Assembly (NCBI GenBank): GCA_032716605.1
Contig: CM064572.1
Location: forward strand, 44,598,563-44,662,562
Direction of reading: 5' to 3'
Origin: Paralithodes platypus
Lineage: Eukaryota > Arthropoda > Malacostraca > Decapoda > Lithodidae
DNA: 64,000 bases
Part shown: one piece after another, positions 1 to 10,870 of the stretch
Numbering within the stretch: the stretch's first letter is position 1
Layout of the letters: each line of letters begins with the position of its first letter
Notes under the pieces: model-generated
Databases searched by the model: none
Told to the model about the DNA's origin: nothing
What the model saw: the letters and a program-made list of their open reading frames with translations, nothing else
Translations under genes and position numbers: made by a program

Positions 1-342
1 TTTCTAGGTTTCAAGTCCCTTCCGTGGATTGACCTCCCTTCTGCCAATCTAAAGGTTAGACGATTGGGAGCCAAAGCATCATATTTTTCCTTTGCCCCTC
101 AACTTTCCCTTCATAATTGTTGAGGGGCACAGGGCCTTGGGTGGGGCTTTGGTTTCCCGGGCGTTTACGTTTACGCACCCTCCTCAACTCCCCGCCTTAG
201 AGTGGCTTTGGTCACCTGGGTTTTATTAGTGGTAAGCAAGGAGGGTTTTGTGGGGGCGCTCGGTTATGGTTTTGGCCTTGCTTGGGACCTTGGGGCTGCT
301 TGGCGGCCAGACAGCCTGTGGAACAGAAACAACAACAACAAC
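1..342 (+). repeat. unassigned sequence ending in a LINE-like (AAC)n tail
   Basis: The last ~60 bases (about 285-342) end in an (AAC)n run. They resemble the 3' end of the LINE remnant at 28954-29322, which also has a GGGCTG..CGGCCAG..CAGC block followed by AAC repeats. This suggests the 3' terminus of the same non-LTR family. No coding frame with recognisable motifs survives before it. Positions 1-200 hold GT-rich sequence with nothing I recognise. Confidence 0.35.
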
Positions 343-404
343 CAATAGTTAATTTAAACCCTGTAGCACTCAACCAGTAAGCCTACTAATCAAACCCGTA
401 CTTC

Positions 405-655
405 TAAGGGGAGAGGGGTCGTTGTTCTAGACCCCCTTCTTCCTCATGCTTAGCCCCATTTGTTTTGAGATTTTAAGATATTTGTTCGGCCTATTAGTTT
501 GGCGATTTTAAGACATTTTGCATTTTTTTTGTTCAATAACATTTCTGCCATTTAGGAGTTGATTTTATTTCCTGGCGAGCGATAGCGAGCCTGTAATTGT
601 GAAGGAATCTGCCTTCGGCCGTGACATTTTTCTACCGAAAAATTTACACACAAGA
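405..655 (+). repeat. copy of the dispersed GGCGAGCGATAGCGAGCC repeat (family F1)
   Basis: Plus-strand copy of family F1, described fully at 29335-29745. It shows the TTAGCCCCAT block, the TTTTAAGA repeats, the GGCGAGCGATAGCGAGCC core at about 577-594, and the CATTTTTCTACCGAAAAA hairpin. The 3' third is lost. Confidence 0.75.
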
Positions 656-1934
<1,279 letters not shown>

Positions 1935-2560
1935 GGTAAGGTGAGAGAGAGAGAGAGAGAGTGAGAGTGAATGGGGGGATGGAGGCTACAGAGAATGAGA
2001 TGGACTGGAAGATCTATATGTAAGCTATAGAAATACGAGCGTAAGAAGAAAAGGAGGAGCAAATATGCGCATGAGTGTTTCAGAGAGAGAGAGAGCGAGA
2101 GAGAATGTGTGTATTTGTGGGTGCGAGTGCTACAGAGAGTTAGATGGAGATGAAGGATCTACGTATGAGAGATAACTACACGAGCTTAGGAGAAATATGT
2201 GTGTGAGTGTTTCTGAGAGAGAGAGAGAGAGAGAGAGAGCTACATTCATCCATCCATAGAGTACTCAGTCACACAGTTGTATAAATATATTTGAGGAGAG
2301 ATAGACAGATAGACATACATACATACATACATAGAGAGAGAGAGATATTATATACTGCCAACGACAATAAGAGGTAAACACAGCTCAGTGTTATATAAGA
2401 AAGTGCACATCCTGAATGAGAGTGAGAATGAGTGTGTGTTTGTGGGAGAGGGAGAGCGAGAGAGAGTATGTGTGCGTGTGTATGTGAATGAGTGAGAGAG
2501 AGTAGGAGTAAGATAGATAGATATATAGATAGAGAGAGAGATAGAGAGAGAGTATTTAGG
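1935..2560. repeat. (GA)n and ACAT/GT microsatellite cluster
   Basis: Several (GA)n tracts (about 1940-1962, 2073-2085, 2214-2241, 2332-2345, 2530-2552) alternate with GTGT and (ACAT)n runs. It is low-complexity sequence. Serine/leucine and histidine frames here are spurious. Confidence 0.9.
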
Positions 2561-2647
2561 ATACCTTTCAACCACATCAATGCCCCGTGATATCAAAGCC
2601 CCCCCTTGCACCCTCTTTCTCCTCCTCCTCCTCCACACTGCTATAGG

Positions 2648-2767
2648 CGGGGTACAGTACTCCACCTCCCACTATGGTCCACATGACTCACACAATATGT
2701 TAGCAGCTTCGCCCTTCTCCCTCATGCTTAGTCCCATTAGTTTTGAGTTTTCATTAGTATTTTGTTT

Positions 2768-2860
<93 letters not shown>

Positions 2861-2930
2861 GGGGGGAGGGGGTACAGTACTCCACATACCACTATGGTCC
2901 ACATGGCTCACACAATACGCTAGCTACCTC
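2648..2930. repeat. direct repeat pair flanking a T33/(GA)n tract
   Basis: A ~60-base segment (about 2648-2708: GGTACAGTACTCCAC, then CACTATGGTCCACATG and CTCACACAATA) recurs at about 2867-2929. Between the copies lie a short piece of family F1, a T33 run (2771-2803) and (GA)n (2805-2857). This could be a local duplication or a degenerate insertion flanked by duplicated target. Confidence 0.7.
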
Positions 2931-3075
2931 CCTCATAGTAACCGCACAGGAGGGTACAAATGTATGTACCCTTGGAATTGAAGGGAAATTTAATGTAATC
3001 ATGTATTAACTTGTATACATTTGTTTATAACTTATCTGTATATTTATATATTATTTATTTATTTATTTAACACTC

Positions 3076-3082
<7 letters not shown>

Positions 3083-3140
<58 letters not shown>
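3083..3140. repeat. (AT)n microsatellite
   Basis: Pure AT repeat of about 58 bases directly upstream of the 5'-truncated LINE at 3.2 kb. Confidence 0.95.
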
Positions 3141-3146
<6 letters not shown>

Positions 3147-3222
3147 ACTGTATGTATACTGTATAATTTATATACAGTATATATATTATTTTTGTTTATT
3201 ATTATTTGTATAATTAGTATTA

Positions 3223-5535
3223 GTGTTTTCATTGGTATTTCGAATAGAAACATCCACATCTGACACATCTAGATTTAATTTTCCAGGTTATCAACTGCTC
3301 CAAAATTTCAGACCTAAAGGTGGTGTATGTTGCTTCGCAAAATCCGAAATTGCCCTGGAGGAGGTTACTAGTTTCAATTGTCCCTATTTTGATTATTCTA
3401 TATACAAATTAATTTCTGCTGGTAAATTTAAATACATATGTTGCATCTACCGTTCCCCAAATACTCCTCCAGAGCAAAGTCTTTTTGATTCTCTGTCCTC
3501 ACAACTCAGTGTCCTCAACTTAAATGCTTCTTCTGAAATCACTGTGTTGGGTGATTTTAATGTCCATAATGTTGAATGGCTCACTCATTCAGCCAGGACT
3601 GATGATGCTGGTCTTGAATGTGAGCTATTTGCAGACTCATTTAATCTCATTCAACTAGTCAACCAACCCACCCGTGTACCAGATAATCCTAATCATAATT
3701 CCCACCTACTGGACTTATTTTTAACAACCAATTCAGAAAATTATGATGTTACAGTGAGGTCCCCACTTGGATCTTCTGATCACTGTCTGATACAGGCCAC
3801 CTGTCTATCACCTACCACACCTTCCCACTCTGAACCTGTTTTGGTGACTAAATGGCATTACGATAGGGCAGACTGGGAGGGTCTTCAAGGTTTCTTTATT
3901 GATATTCCCTGGACCTCTTTCTTTTCTAATGATGCACACTCCACCTTGAGCCACATACAAGATTTTGTAAAAATTGGAATGGAAACTTTTATTCCTCATC
4001 AAAAGTACAGTAAAAGATCTAATTCACCTAAATGGTTTGACCATAATTGTGCTAGAGTAACTGAACAAAAAGCAATAGCCTACAATGCATACACAAGATC
4101 AAAAACACATGAAGCCTTTAATTACTTTAGAAACATCAGAAATCATGCCAAAACTGTATTAAACCTAACTAAATCAAACTTTCTCCATAAGCAGGCAAAT
4201 AAACTTCTAAATAATCCAAATGATAACAAAATATTTTGGTCTACTCTTAACTCATTCAAATCCAACTTCACTACTGCTTCATCCATTCCACCATTAAAAT
4301 CTCCGACTGGCAATCTTGTAAGTGACCCACGAGGTAAAGCTAACCTTCTTGCAGATATTTTCTCCACCAACTCAACCTTAGATGACATAAATCAAGATGT
4401 CCCTGTACTTAATTTTAATTCACCTGAAATTCCCTCACTTAAGATCCACACCAGACATGTCAAAACTATTTTGCAGAATCTCTCAGTAGATAAGGCTCCT
4501 GGTCCAGATGAAATTCCTCCAATAGTACTTAAGAATTGCTCCTTGGTGCTCGCTCCTGTATTGGCAAAATTTTTCCGTCTGTGTACTCATACCTCATGCT
4601 TCCCAGTACCCTGGAAAGAAGCAAACATCCATCCAGTTCCTAAAAAAGGTGCCTCTTCAGATCCATCAAACTACAGACCAATAGCTATAACTTCCACTCT
4701 TGGCAAAGTTTTTGAAATTATATTAAATAATCACATAATTAAGCATCTGGAGAATAATAAATTAATCAGTGATAGGCAATATGGTTTTAGACGATGTCGA
4801 TCAACTGCAGACATTCTTTGCCTTCTTACGCATCAAATCAACCAAGCTACAGACCAACATGGTGAAACACATACAATAGCACTGGATATATCAAAGGCAT
4901 TTGATAGAGTCTGGCATCAATCCTTATTGTCGAAGATGTCACACTACGGCCTTGCATCATTAGTTCCACTAATTTCTTCTTATCTTCATAACAGAAAAAT
5001 ACGTGTAATGGTAGATGGCCTTTATTCTCAATTTCACTCAATAAATGCTGGTGTTCCCCAGGGATCAGTTTTGGCCCCAACTCTGTTCCTCATTCATATC
5101 AATGATCTCATATCTACCACTCATAATCCAATACATTCCTACGCAGATGACTCAACACTCCACAGTTCCTTCACATTTACCAATTCTTTCACCCAACCCG
5201 ATCTTATAAATTCAAAAATAAACACTGCAATTTCTCTGAACCAGGACCTTTCTAGAATTAATGAATGGGGACAAGAGAATCTAGTTTCCTTTAATGCACA
5301 GAAAACCAAGTACATTCAATTTTCTAACCGACAGAATCTCACTGACTCCCATATATTTTTTAATGATGTAAATATTCCCACTTCCCCTAGTATTGACATT
5401 CTCGGTGTAACATTAACTACTAACTTGAGCTGGACACATTATGTTAGAAGCATTGCTAAGAATGCCTCTAAAAAACTGGGACTCCTGTACAGAGTTCGAG
5501 AATTCTTCACTGACGAGCAGTTGGCCGTAATATAA
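3223..5535 (+). CDS. LINE ORF2: endonuclease (partial) plus reverse transcriptase
   Basis: The product would nick target DNA and copy the element RNA at the nick. Residues ~20-200 form an endonuclease/exonuclease/phosphatase-family domain lacking its N-terminus: GDFNVHN is at 110-116 and SDHCLI at about 184-189. The reverse transcriptase follows: GPDEIPP, NYRPIAI at about 483, ALDISKAFDRVWH, AGVPQGSVLAP and the catalytic YADD at 640-643. The frame ends at TAA 5533-5535 shortly after the thumb region. The family pattern (LAVIY..C at the join) continues in the next frame, so the stop comes from a single-base deletion and not from natural termination. The annotated ATG is only the first in frame; the real start was lost by truncation. 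Confidence 0.9.
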   Translation: MFSLVFRIETSTSDTSRFNFPGYQLLQNFRPKGGVCCFAKSEIALEEVTSFNCPYFDYSIYKLISAGKFKYICCIYRSPNTPPEQSLFDSLSSQLSVLNLNASSEITVLGDFNVHNVEWLTHSARTDDAGLECELFADSFNLIQLVNQPTRVPDNPNHNSHLLDLFLTTNSENYDVTVRSPLGSSDHCLIQATCLSPTTPSHSEPVLVTKWHYDRADWEGLQGFFIDIPWTSFFSNDAHSTLSHIQDFVKIGMETFIPHQKYSKRSNSPKWFDHNCARVTEQKAIAYNAYTRSKTHEAFNYFRNIRNHAKTVLNLTKSNFLHKQANKLLNNPNDNKIFWSTLNSFKSNFTTASSIPPLKSPTGNLVSDPRGKANLLADIFSTNSTLDDINQDVPVLNFNSPEIPSLKIHTRHVKTILQNLSVDKAPGPDEIPPIVLKNCSLVLAPVLAKFFRLCTHTSCFPVPWKEANIHPVPKKGASSDPSNYRPIAITSTLGKVFEIILNNHIIKHLENNKLISDRQYGFRRCRSTADILCLLTHQINQATDQHGETHTIALDISKAFDRVWHQSLLSKMSHYGLASLVPLISSYLHNRKIRVMVDGLYSQFHSINAGVPQGSVLAPTLFLIHINDLISTTHNPIHSYADDSTLHSSFTFTNSFTQPDLINSKINTAISLNQDLSRINEWGQENLVSFNAQKTKYIQFSNRQNLTDSHIFFNDVNIPTSPSIDILGVTLTTNLSWTHYVRSIAKNASKKLGLLYRVREFFTDEQLAVI

Positions 5536-5542
5536 AAGTCAT

Positions 5543-5989
5543 GTGCGCTCTCAGATGGATTACTGTTCACCTCTGTGGGGTGGAAGTGGAGTGGTTGCAT
5601 TGAGGCAGTTGGACAAAATTCAAAATAAAGCTATTAGATTAATCAATAACCCTGCAATCACACAGGACCTTCCTACATTAGCCATACGAAGAAACGTTGC
5701 ATCCCTTGCATTATTCTACAGATATTTTCACAGCAATTGTTCCGAGGAACTTGCTTCAATTGTGCCGCCTCTCCACATCTTTCCCCGTAGAACTAGGGCA
5801 GCTGAGAGCGCCCATGAATTTACACTTTCTCCTCCACAATGCAGAACTTCTGCTTATCAGAATTCATTTATCCCCAGAGCTACTACTCTTTGGAATTCAC
5901 TTCCCTCGAATTGCTTTCCACAAACTTACAATCAACAAATGTTTAAATCCAGTTGTTACAAACATTTTATGAATGGAGGATGCCTTTAG
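5543..5989 (+). pseudogene. LINE ORF2 C-terminal region, frameshifted
   Basis: Continuation of the reverse transcriptase protein in the next frame. It contains MDYCSPLWGG, LDKIQNKAIRLI, LAIRRNVASLALFYRY and a C-terminal LWNSLPSN block, the conserved tail of this LINE group. One missing base near 5532-5534 puts it out of frame with 3223-5535. The start shown is a GTG codon chosen only because the frame opens there; there is no independent start. The stop at 5987-5989 is probably the true end of ORF2, since a short 3' UTR and poly(A) follow directly. Confidence 0.85.
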
Positions 5990-6254
5990 GCACATGGACC
6001 TTTTTGTTTTATCTGTGTTTTTCCTTCCTCCGTTCATTGTCTCTTAAAAAAAAAAAAAAAAAAAAAAGAGTCGTCATATTCCGTGGCGTGCTATGAAATT
6101 GTGGTACCCAAGAACACCATCAGATTTACTCTTATCCATCTCTCTAGTAATGTATATCTATCCATCTATCTATGTGTCTATCTGTCTATAATGTGAGAAA
6201 GTTGTATATGGCTAAATCAAAGACTTCTGTATAAATTGTAGTTAATTTCAAAAT

Positions 6255-7718
6255 ATGGTTAGTATTGCTTCTTATAATTGTAACTCTGTAAGAAATAATA
6301 TAGAAACAGTACGCAAGTTAACCTTAGAATATGATATGATTTTATTACAAGAATTAATGTTGCTCAAGGATGATATTCCCTTTATGAACACTATAAACGA
6401 ATCTTTTGACTGCATAGCCAGCGTTGAAGACCGAACTAATGAGGGAATAATAGAGGGTAGGCCGTCGAAAGGGGTGGCGATAATGTGGAACAAAAAATTA
6501 AGTAATAAGATTGAGTCAGTGTTTTGTGATGACAGAATTGTAGGTGTAACATTGAAGACAAAAATACGAACATATTTAATTATTAATGTGTATCTGCCTT
6601 GCGATAAACAGAATGATGATAGCATAGATGAATATAGACAGTCACTTGCTGTTTTAGAAAATTTCATTGATGAACAAAATATTAACAATATTATTATTAG
6701 TGGTGATTTTAATGCAAATTACTGTAAAGGCAGATTCTGGGAAGAGCTATTGAACATAATTGATAATAAAAGCCTATGTGTTATTGATGAAGTGTTACCG
6801 GACGAAACTTTTACTTATTTGTCTCCTGGTAATAACTCTACTAGTTGGTTAGAGCATGTGATAGCTTCGGATAATATGAACACTTATATTACTGACATTA
6901 ATGTACGATATGACCTGGCCTTATTTGATCATTTTCCATTAGTTTTTAAAATTAATATTAATTTAGACAATATAAAAATTATTCCCGAATCTAAGTTTTC
7001 TAGCTTCATAAACTGGAAGTTATTTACATCAAATGATGTTGTTACAAACTATAAAGACAAAATGAGTGAGACTATTGTACAGTCTGATTTAATGAACGTT
7101 AGTTGTTTAGATTGTTGTACATACAAATGTGAAAACAATAGTCATATTGCAGAATTGAATTACATTTATAACTCACTTGTAAGTATACTGAAAGAGTCGT
7201 CTGAGGAATATGCAATTGAAAGTACAAAAAATTATCAGATCAAACCAGGATGGAATGACCATGTTAGTGGGTTGTATAAAAATGCTAGAGAACATTTCTT
7301 AAAATGGAAAGAAAATGGCTGTCCTGTATATGGTGATTTACTTGACAATATGACATCTTCCAGGAAACTGTTTAAGAACGCATTAAAATATATTAAAAAT
7401 AATAAAATCAACATTAGAAATGATAAATTAGCTGAGTCTTTAAGCAATACAAGATATAATGCATTCTGGAAAGAAGTCAGGAAAACTAAAAATAATAAGT
7501 GTTATTTAAATGTTAAAATTGAAGGTGAATGTGACTCCAGTAAAATTGCTGAGACATTTTCGCAGAATTTTAAAAACGTTTTTGATGACAGCAAATGCCA
7601 GAAAAGAGATAAATATGAACTTATAACAGACAAGTTAAATGTGCATGTGCAAAGAGGCAAATTATTGGGAGTTATCAACACCAAAGATGTTTGTTTGGCA
7701 TTATCTGAGCTAAATTGA
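6255..7718 (+). CDS. LINE ORF: AP-like endonuclease and linker
   Basis: N-terminal half of the retrotransposon polyprotein. It opens with the typical EEP-family start (IASYNCNSVRNN), then LLQELMLL near residue 32 (the glutamate is the expected metal ligand), GDFNAN at 150-155 and LFDHFPL near 225, where the D-H pair matches the catalytic Asp-His. Residues 240-480 form a linker with a WNDHVSGLYKNARE block seen before many LINE reverse transcriptases. The ATG at 6255 sits right before the first conserved strand, so I accept it as the start. The frame ends at TGA 7716-7718. The same frame resumes immediately, so this looks like one nonsense mutation, or possibly a read-through stop. Confidence 0.87.
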   Translation: MVSIASYNCNSVRNNIETVRKLTLEYDMILLQELMLLKDDIPFMNTINESFDCIASVEDRTNEGIIEGRPSKGVAIMWNKKLSNKIESVFCDDRIVGVTLKTKIRTYLIINVYLPCDKQNDDSIDEYRQSLAVLENFIDEQNINNIIISGDFNANYCKGRFWEELLNIIDNKSLCVIDEVLPDETFTYLSPGNNSTSWLEHVIASDNMNTYITDINVRYDLALFDHFPLVFKININLDNIKIIPESKFSSFINWKLFTSNDVVTNYKDKMSETIVQSDLMNVSCLDCCTYKCENNSHIAELNYIYNSLVSILKESSEEYAIESTKNYQIKPGWNDHVSGLYKNAREHFLKWKENGCPVYGDLLDNMTSSRKLFKNALKYIKNNKINIRNDKLAESLSNTRYNAFWKEVRKTKNNKCYLNVKIEGECDSSKIAETFSQNFKNVFDDSKCQKRDKYELITDKLNVHVQRGKLLGVINTKDVCLALSELN

Positions 7719-7751
7719 GTCATTGGCCATGATAACATTCATTCTAATCAT

Positions 7752-9146
7752 GTGAAATTTTGTTCTGAAAGCGCGGTAAGACTAATTGCTAAAATGTTTT
7801 CATCATTTATTGCACATGGACATTTGCCTGATGAGATGACGTCCGGACTTATTTTGCCCCTTATTAAAGATAAATATAAAGATCAAAGCTCCTTGGATAA
7901 TTATAGACCTATTATATCATCGCCAGTGTTCTTAAAATTATTTGAGTATTGCTTAAAATATAAAATTTTGCATTATGTGAACTTTAATGAGAGGCAGCAT
8001 GGGTTTAGGGCTAATCACTCTACATCCTCAGCGTGCTTGATTTTTAAAGAAACAATTTTAAGATACAGATTAGAAGACTCAAATGTTTATACAGCTTTCA
8101 TTGATTTAAAAAAAGCTTTTGATAAAGTTAATCATTTCACATTAATAAGTAAACTTATTGAAGCAGGTATTCCACACTTTTATGCGAACATAATATTATA
8201 TCTTTATAGAAATCAACTGGTTGCTACTAAGCATAAAGACTCAATATCAAAACCCTGGAAAATAATGAATGGAGTAAGACAGGGAGGAGTCTTGTCTCCG
8301 ATATTATTTAATCTTTATATAGATAAGCTGATTGAAAAAGTGTCTAAATGTAAAAAGGGGTGCACACTAGGAAATATATCAAGTAATATTAGTGCTTACG
8401 CTGACGATATTGTTGTATTAGCACCATCGTCATCGGGATTACAGTTTTTACTAAATATGCTTGGAAATGAAGCAAAAGAAATTGATATTGACATTAATAT
8501 TAATAAATCATCATGCATGTATTTCAAAGACAATAAAGATAAAAACTTAAAGCCAAAGTTGATGCTATGTGGAGAGATATTGAATGTTGTTAATGAACAA
8601 AAGCATCTAGGGTTTATAATAGATGATAATTTAAATAATGACAAAGACGTAATTAGGTGTCGTAACAAGTTTTATAATGAATTTAATTGTATTTTACGTA
8701 AATTTGCTAATGTTAATGTTAGGGTTTTTACTCAGTTGTTCCAAAGTTACTGCTCAAGTTTTTATGGTTCTGAATTATGGTTTTATAACAAAAAGTGCAA
8801 ACTTCCTCTTAAGCAATTTGCAATTGGTTACCACAAAGCAATAAAGAAAATGCTGAAATTAAAATATTGGGAAAGTAATCATCATGCATGTGAATTGGTT
8901 GGACTAATGACATTTAATCATTTAATGAATTGGTTAAAAATTAGATTTGCTCACAAATGTCTCCTAAAACCTTGCAAGTTTTTACAGAAATGTTTATTAA
9001 ACCTTGATGAATACCTATCGTTAGGAAAGGAAGTTAACCATATCCTATTACATGAATATGACGTATCAGATTTGAAAACTAATGATATAAATGCTATCAA
9101 GTCAAGAATTATGTTTGTACAAAACCATGAACCTAGAATGCGGTAA
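7752..9146 (+). CDS. LINE ORF: reverse transcriptase, in frame after the TGA
   Basis: Same frame as 6255-7718. Motifs in order: NYRPI at 50-54, HGFRANHSTSSA at 83-94, AFIDLKKAFD at 115-124 (first catalytic Asp), GVRQGGVLSPILFNLYID at 174-191 and AYADDIVVLA at 215-224 (catalytic Asp pair). These are followed by a thumb region and a C-terminal domain with no RNase H. All catalytic residues are present. The ATG shown is internal; the true protein would include the ~11 codons between the TGA and this methionine plus everything upstream. The frame ends at TAA 9144-9146, followed by a short UTR. Confidence 0.88.
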   Translation: MKFCSESAVRLIAKMFSSFIAHGHLPDEMTSGLILPLIKDKYKDQSSLDNYRPIISSPVFLKLFEYCLKYKILHYVNFNERQHGFRANHSTSSACLIFKETILRYRLEDSNVYTAFIDLKKAFDKVNHFTLISKLIEAGIPHFYANIILYLYRNQLVATKHKDSISKPWKIMNGVRQGGVLSPILFNLYIDKLIEKVSKCKKGCTLGNISSNISAYADDIVVLAPSSSGLQFLLNMLGNEAKEIDIDININKSSCMYFKDNKDKNLKPKLMLCGEILNVVNEQKHLGFIIDDNLNNDKDVIRCRNKFYNEFNCILRKFANVNVRVFTQLFQSYCSSFYGSELWFYNKKCKLPLKQFAIGYHKAIKKMLKLKYWESNHHACELVGLMTFNHLMNWLKIRFAHKCLLKPCKFLQKCLLNLDEYLSLGKEVNHILLHEYDVSDLKTNDINAIKSRIMFVQNHEPRMR

Positions 9147-9302
9147 TGTATGAGGTTACTGTTATCTCTATTGTATATATGTAAAAAGTTAATTGTGTTG
9201 CCTTTTATGAAATAAAGATTTGAGTCTGAATCTATCTGTATATATCTAAAATGTTACCATGTAACCTTTTATGAAATAAAGAATTAACTAACTAACTAAC
9301 TA

Positions 9303-9521
9303 TATGAATCATGTAGTCCAACAATGTTTATATAAATACATATCTATCTATCTATCCAGCTATCTATCTCTCTCTATATATATATGAATGGTGTAGTAAA
9401 AAATAAATAAATAGAAGCACAACTAATATATATATATATATATATATATCAGTATCCGGGCAGTGTGATGGGTAATGCTGGAAGTATAGAGGGCAAAGTG
9501 CAAGATAGAATGACACAGTGA
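9303..9521. other. AT-rich spacer with (AT)n and CTAT tracts
   Basis: Holds CTAT repeats (about 9341-9370) and an (AT)n run at about 9428-9450. No gene. Confidence 0.6.
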
Positions 9522-9722
9522 TTAAATAAACCTTTCAGTACCGGTTCCATTCTATTTAACGTTATTCTGGCTACTATCAGACGATGTTATTCAGGTTTAA
9601 TAGGGCCTCTAGCATTTAACAGGCGTCGAACTATCTCACTTAACCCTTCTGAAACGGCACAAAATCGTCTAATTATAGCTGGAATAAAAACAAAAAAAAA
9701 CGTCACTGGTACAGGAGTCAAG
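9522..9722. mobile_element. degenerate MITE of the CCCTTTCAGTACC family (F3)
   Basis: Begins TTAAATAAACCTTTCAGTACCGG and contains CACAAAATCGTCTAA..TAGCTGG and ACGTCACTGGTACAGG. These match the better preserved copy at 34315-34524 in the same order. The right TTAA is lost. Non-coding. Confidence 0.55.
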
Positions 9723-9936
9723 GATTACTGGAACAATGATGCCGTAATAAACGCTAGAGTAATGAAAATTGGTTTGGAAAGATAATAATATTGCGATTCC
9801 AGCACTAACGTATGACAGTGAAGATTGGATATTGCTGGAAAGGCACTGTAGTTATTATATTTTATATTTATTATATATATTTATATATTTATTATTTTTG
9901 TTTTTGTCCAGTTGACAATAAACTGACTGTTCCTTT

Positions 9937-10150
9937 TCTTGATTACTCCACTATTACGAAGATTTAGTTGCGTGCCATTTAGGTGTCCATCTTTTCCTGG
10001 CGAGCGAGAGCGAACCTGCAATTTGGGAAGAATCGGCCTTTGGCCTCGGCATATTTCTTCCAAAAAATGCACAATTTCTTTTCGAAAGGGGGATCTTCGG
10101 GGTAGTCATTTAAGCTTGGTGGAGGTATAGGAAAGAAACGAAGAACAAAT
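9937..10150 (+). repeat. F1 repeat copy
   Basis: Partial plus-strand copy of family F1: TGCCATTTAGGTGTCCAT, then CCTGGCGAGCGAGAGCGAACC (one substitution in the core), GGCCTTTGGCC and TTTAAGCTTGGTGGAGGT. It is interrupted upstream by unrelated AT-rich sequence. Confidence 0.7.
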
Positions 10151-10359
10151 AATAAGTAAATAAATAATTATATAGATAAATACATAGATAAATAAACAGA
10201 GAAATTACGAATAATTTATCTTTAATTAATAAACTGCACTCTGACAAAGCTTACACCATACTGTGTTCAATGATAATACGCAAAGTAGTGTATTGAAGTG
10301 TACAGTCACCATCCATGATACGTAGACCCTATTCAAACCTTTGAACCGTTAATGGGGGC

Positions 10360-10870
10360 CACTTGCTATTTTTTTATTTTTCTTCTTTTCACTCTTTCTC
10401 TGGCTTGTATCCATTTGGCCCCATTCAGCCAACTGTTTTAAGACGTTCATCCCCATCCATGTGTCGATTTCTTTCGGATACATACCATGAAGCTTTCAAC
10501 TATTTAAGGGAGCCCACCTCGCTTTTTTCTCTTTCTCTCCTTCTCTCTTTGGCTTGTATTCATTGGGCCCCATTCAGCCTACTGTTTTAAGACGTTTACC
10601 CCCGTCCAGGCGTCAATATTTTCCTGGCGAGCGGTAGCGAGCCAGCACATATATATTTTTGTTGAGACAGCAAGCTAAATTTGTACATTTTTCGATAGAA
10701 AAATGTTTCCGGCGAAGCCGAATTTCTCCATACAATGCTGGCTCGCTATCGCTCGCCAGGAAGATATCAACACCTGGATGGCGATAGACGTCTTAAAACA
10801 GTCGGCTGAATGGGGCCGAATGAATACAAGCCAGGGAAAGAGAGAAAAGGAGAGAAAGATAAACAAAAAA
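10360..10870. repeat. F1-derived tandem and inverted duplication
   Basis: A related segment (GGCTTGTATYCATT.GGCCCCATTCAGCC, then ACTGTTTTAAGACGTT) occurs twice in direct orientation (about 10398-10475 and 10549-10647) and once inverted (10736-10858). The second and third form an inverted repeat with arms of about 120 bases (10527-10647 and 10736-10858) around an 88-base loop. The arms end in the F1 core, so transcripts could fold into a hairpin. Confidence 0.75.

Larger units (their letters stand above)
3223..6067 (+). mobile_element. Jockey-group non-LTR retrotransposon, 5'-truncated, with poly(A) tail
   Basis: This LINE insertion spans a partial apurinic endonuclease domain, a reverse transcriptase, a C-terminal region split off by a frameshift, a short 3' untranslated region (5990-6045) and a 22-base poly(A) tail (6046-6067). 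The endonuclease lacks its N-terminal strands, so the element is 5'-truncated near 3235. That is normal for target-primed reverse transcription that stopped early. No ORF1 is present. The family is related to, but distinct from, the copies at 32045-33478 and 54840-56262. I could not identify a convincing target-site duplication. Clade placement (Jockey/CR1/L2 group) rests on motif style only. Confidence 0.88.
6255..9302 (+). mobile_element. near-complete non-LTR retrotransposon with (AACT)n tail
   Basis: A second LINE starts 190 bases after the first. It has a complete N-terminal endonuclease, a reverse transcriptase, a 3' UTR with two AATAAAG sites (about 9211 and 9272) and a 3' tail of AACT repeats (about 9284-9301) in place of poly(A). 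Its coding sequence is one continuous frame of about 964 codons broken only by TGA at 7716-7718. Codon use is markedly AT-rich compared with other LINEs here. No ORF1 is seen. Clade is uncertain: the GVRQGGVLSP and AYADDIVVLA motifs differ from the Jockey/CR1 style of its neighbours. The tail and 3' UTR resemble non-poly(A) LINEs. Confidence 0.88.
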
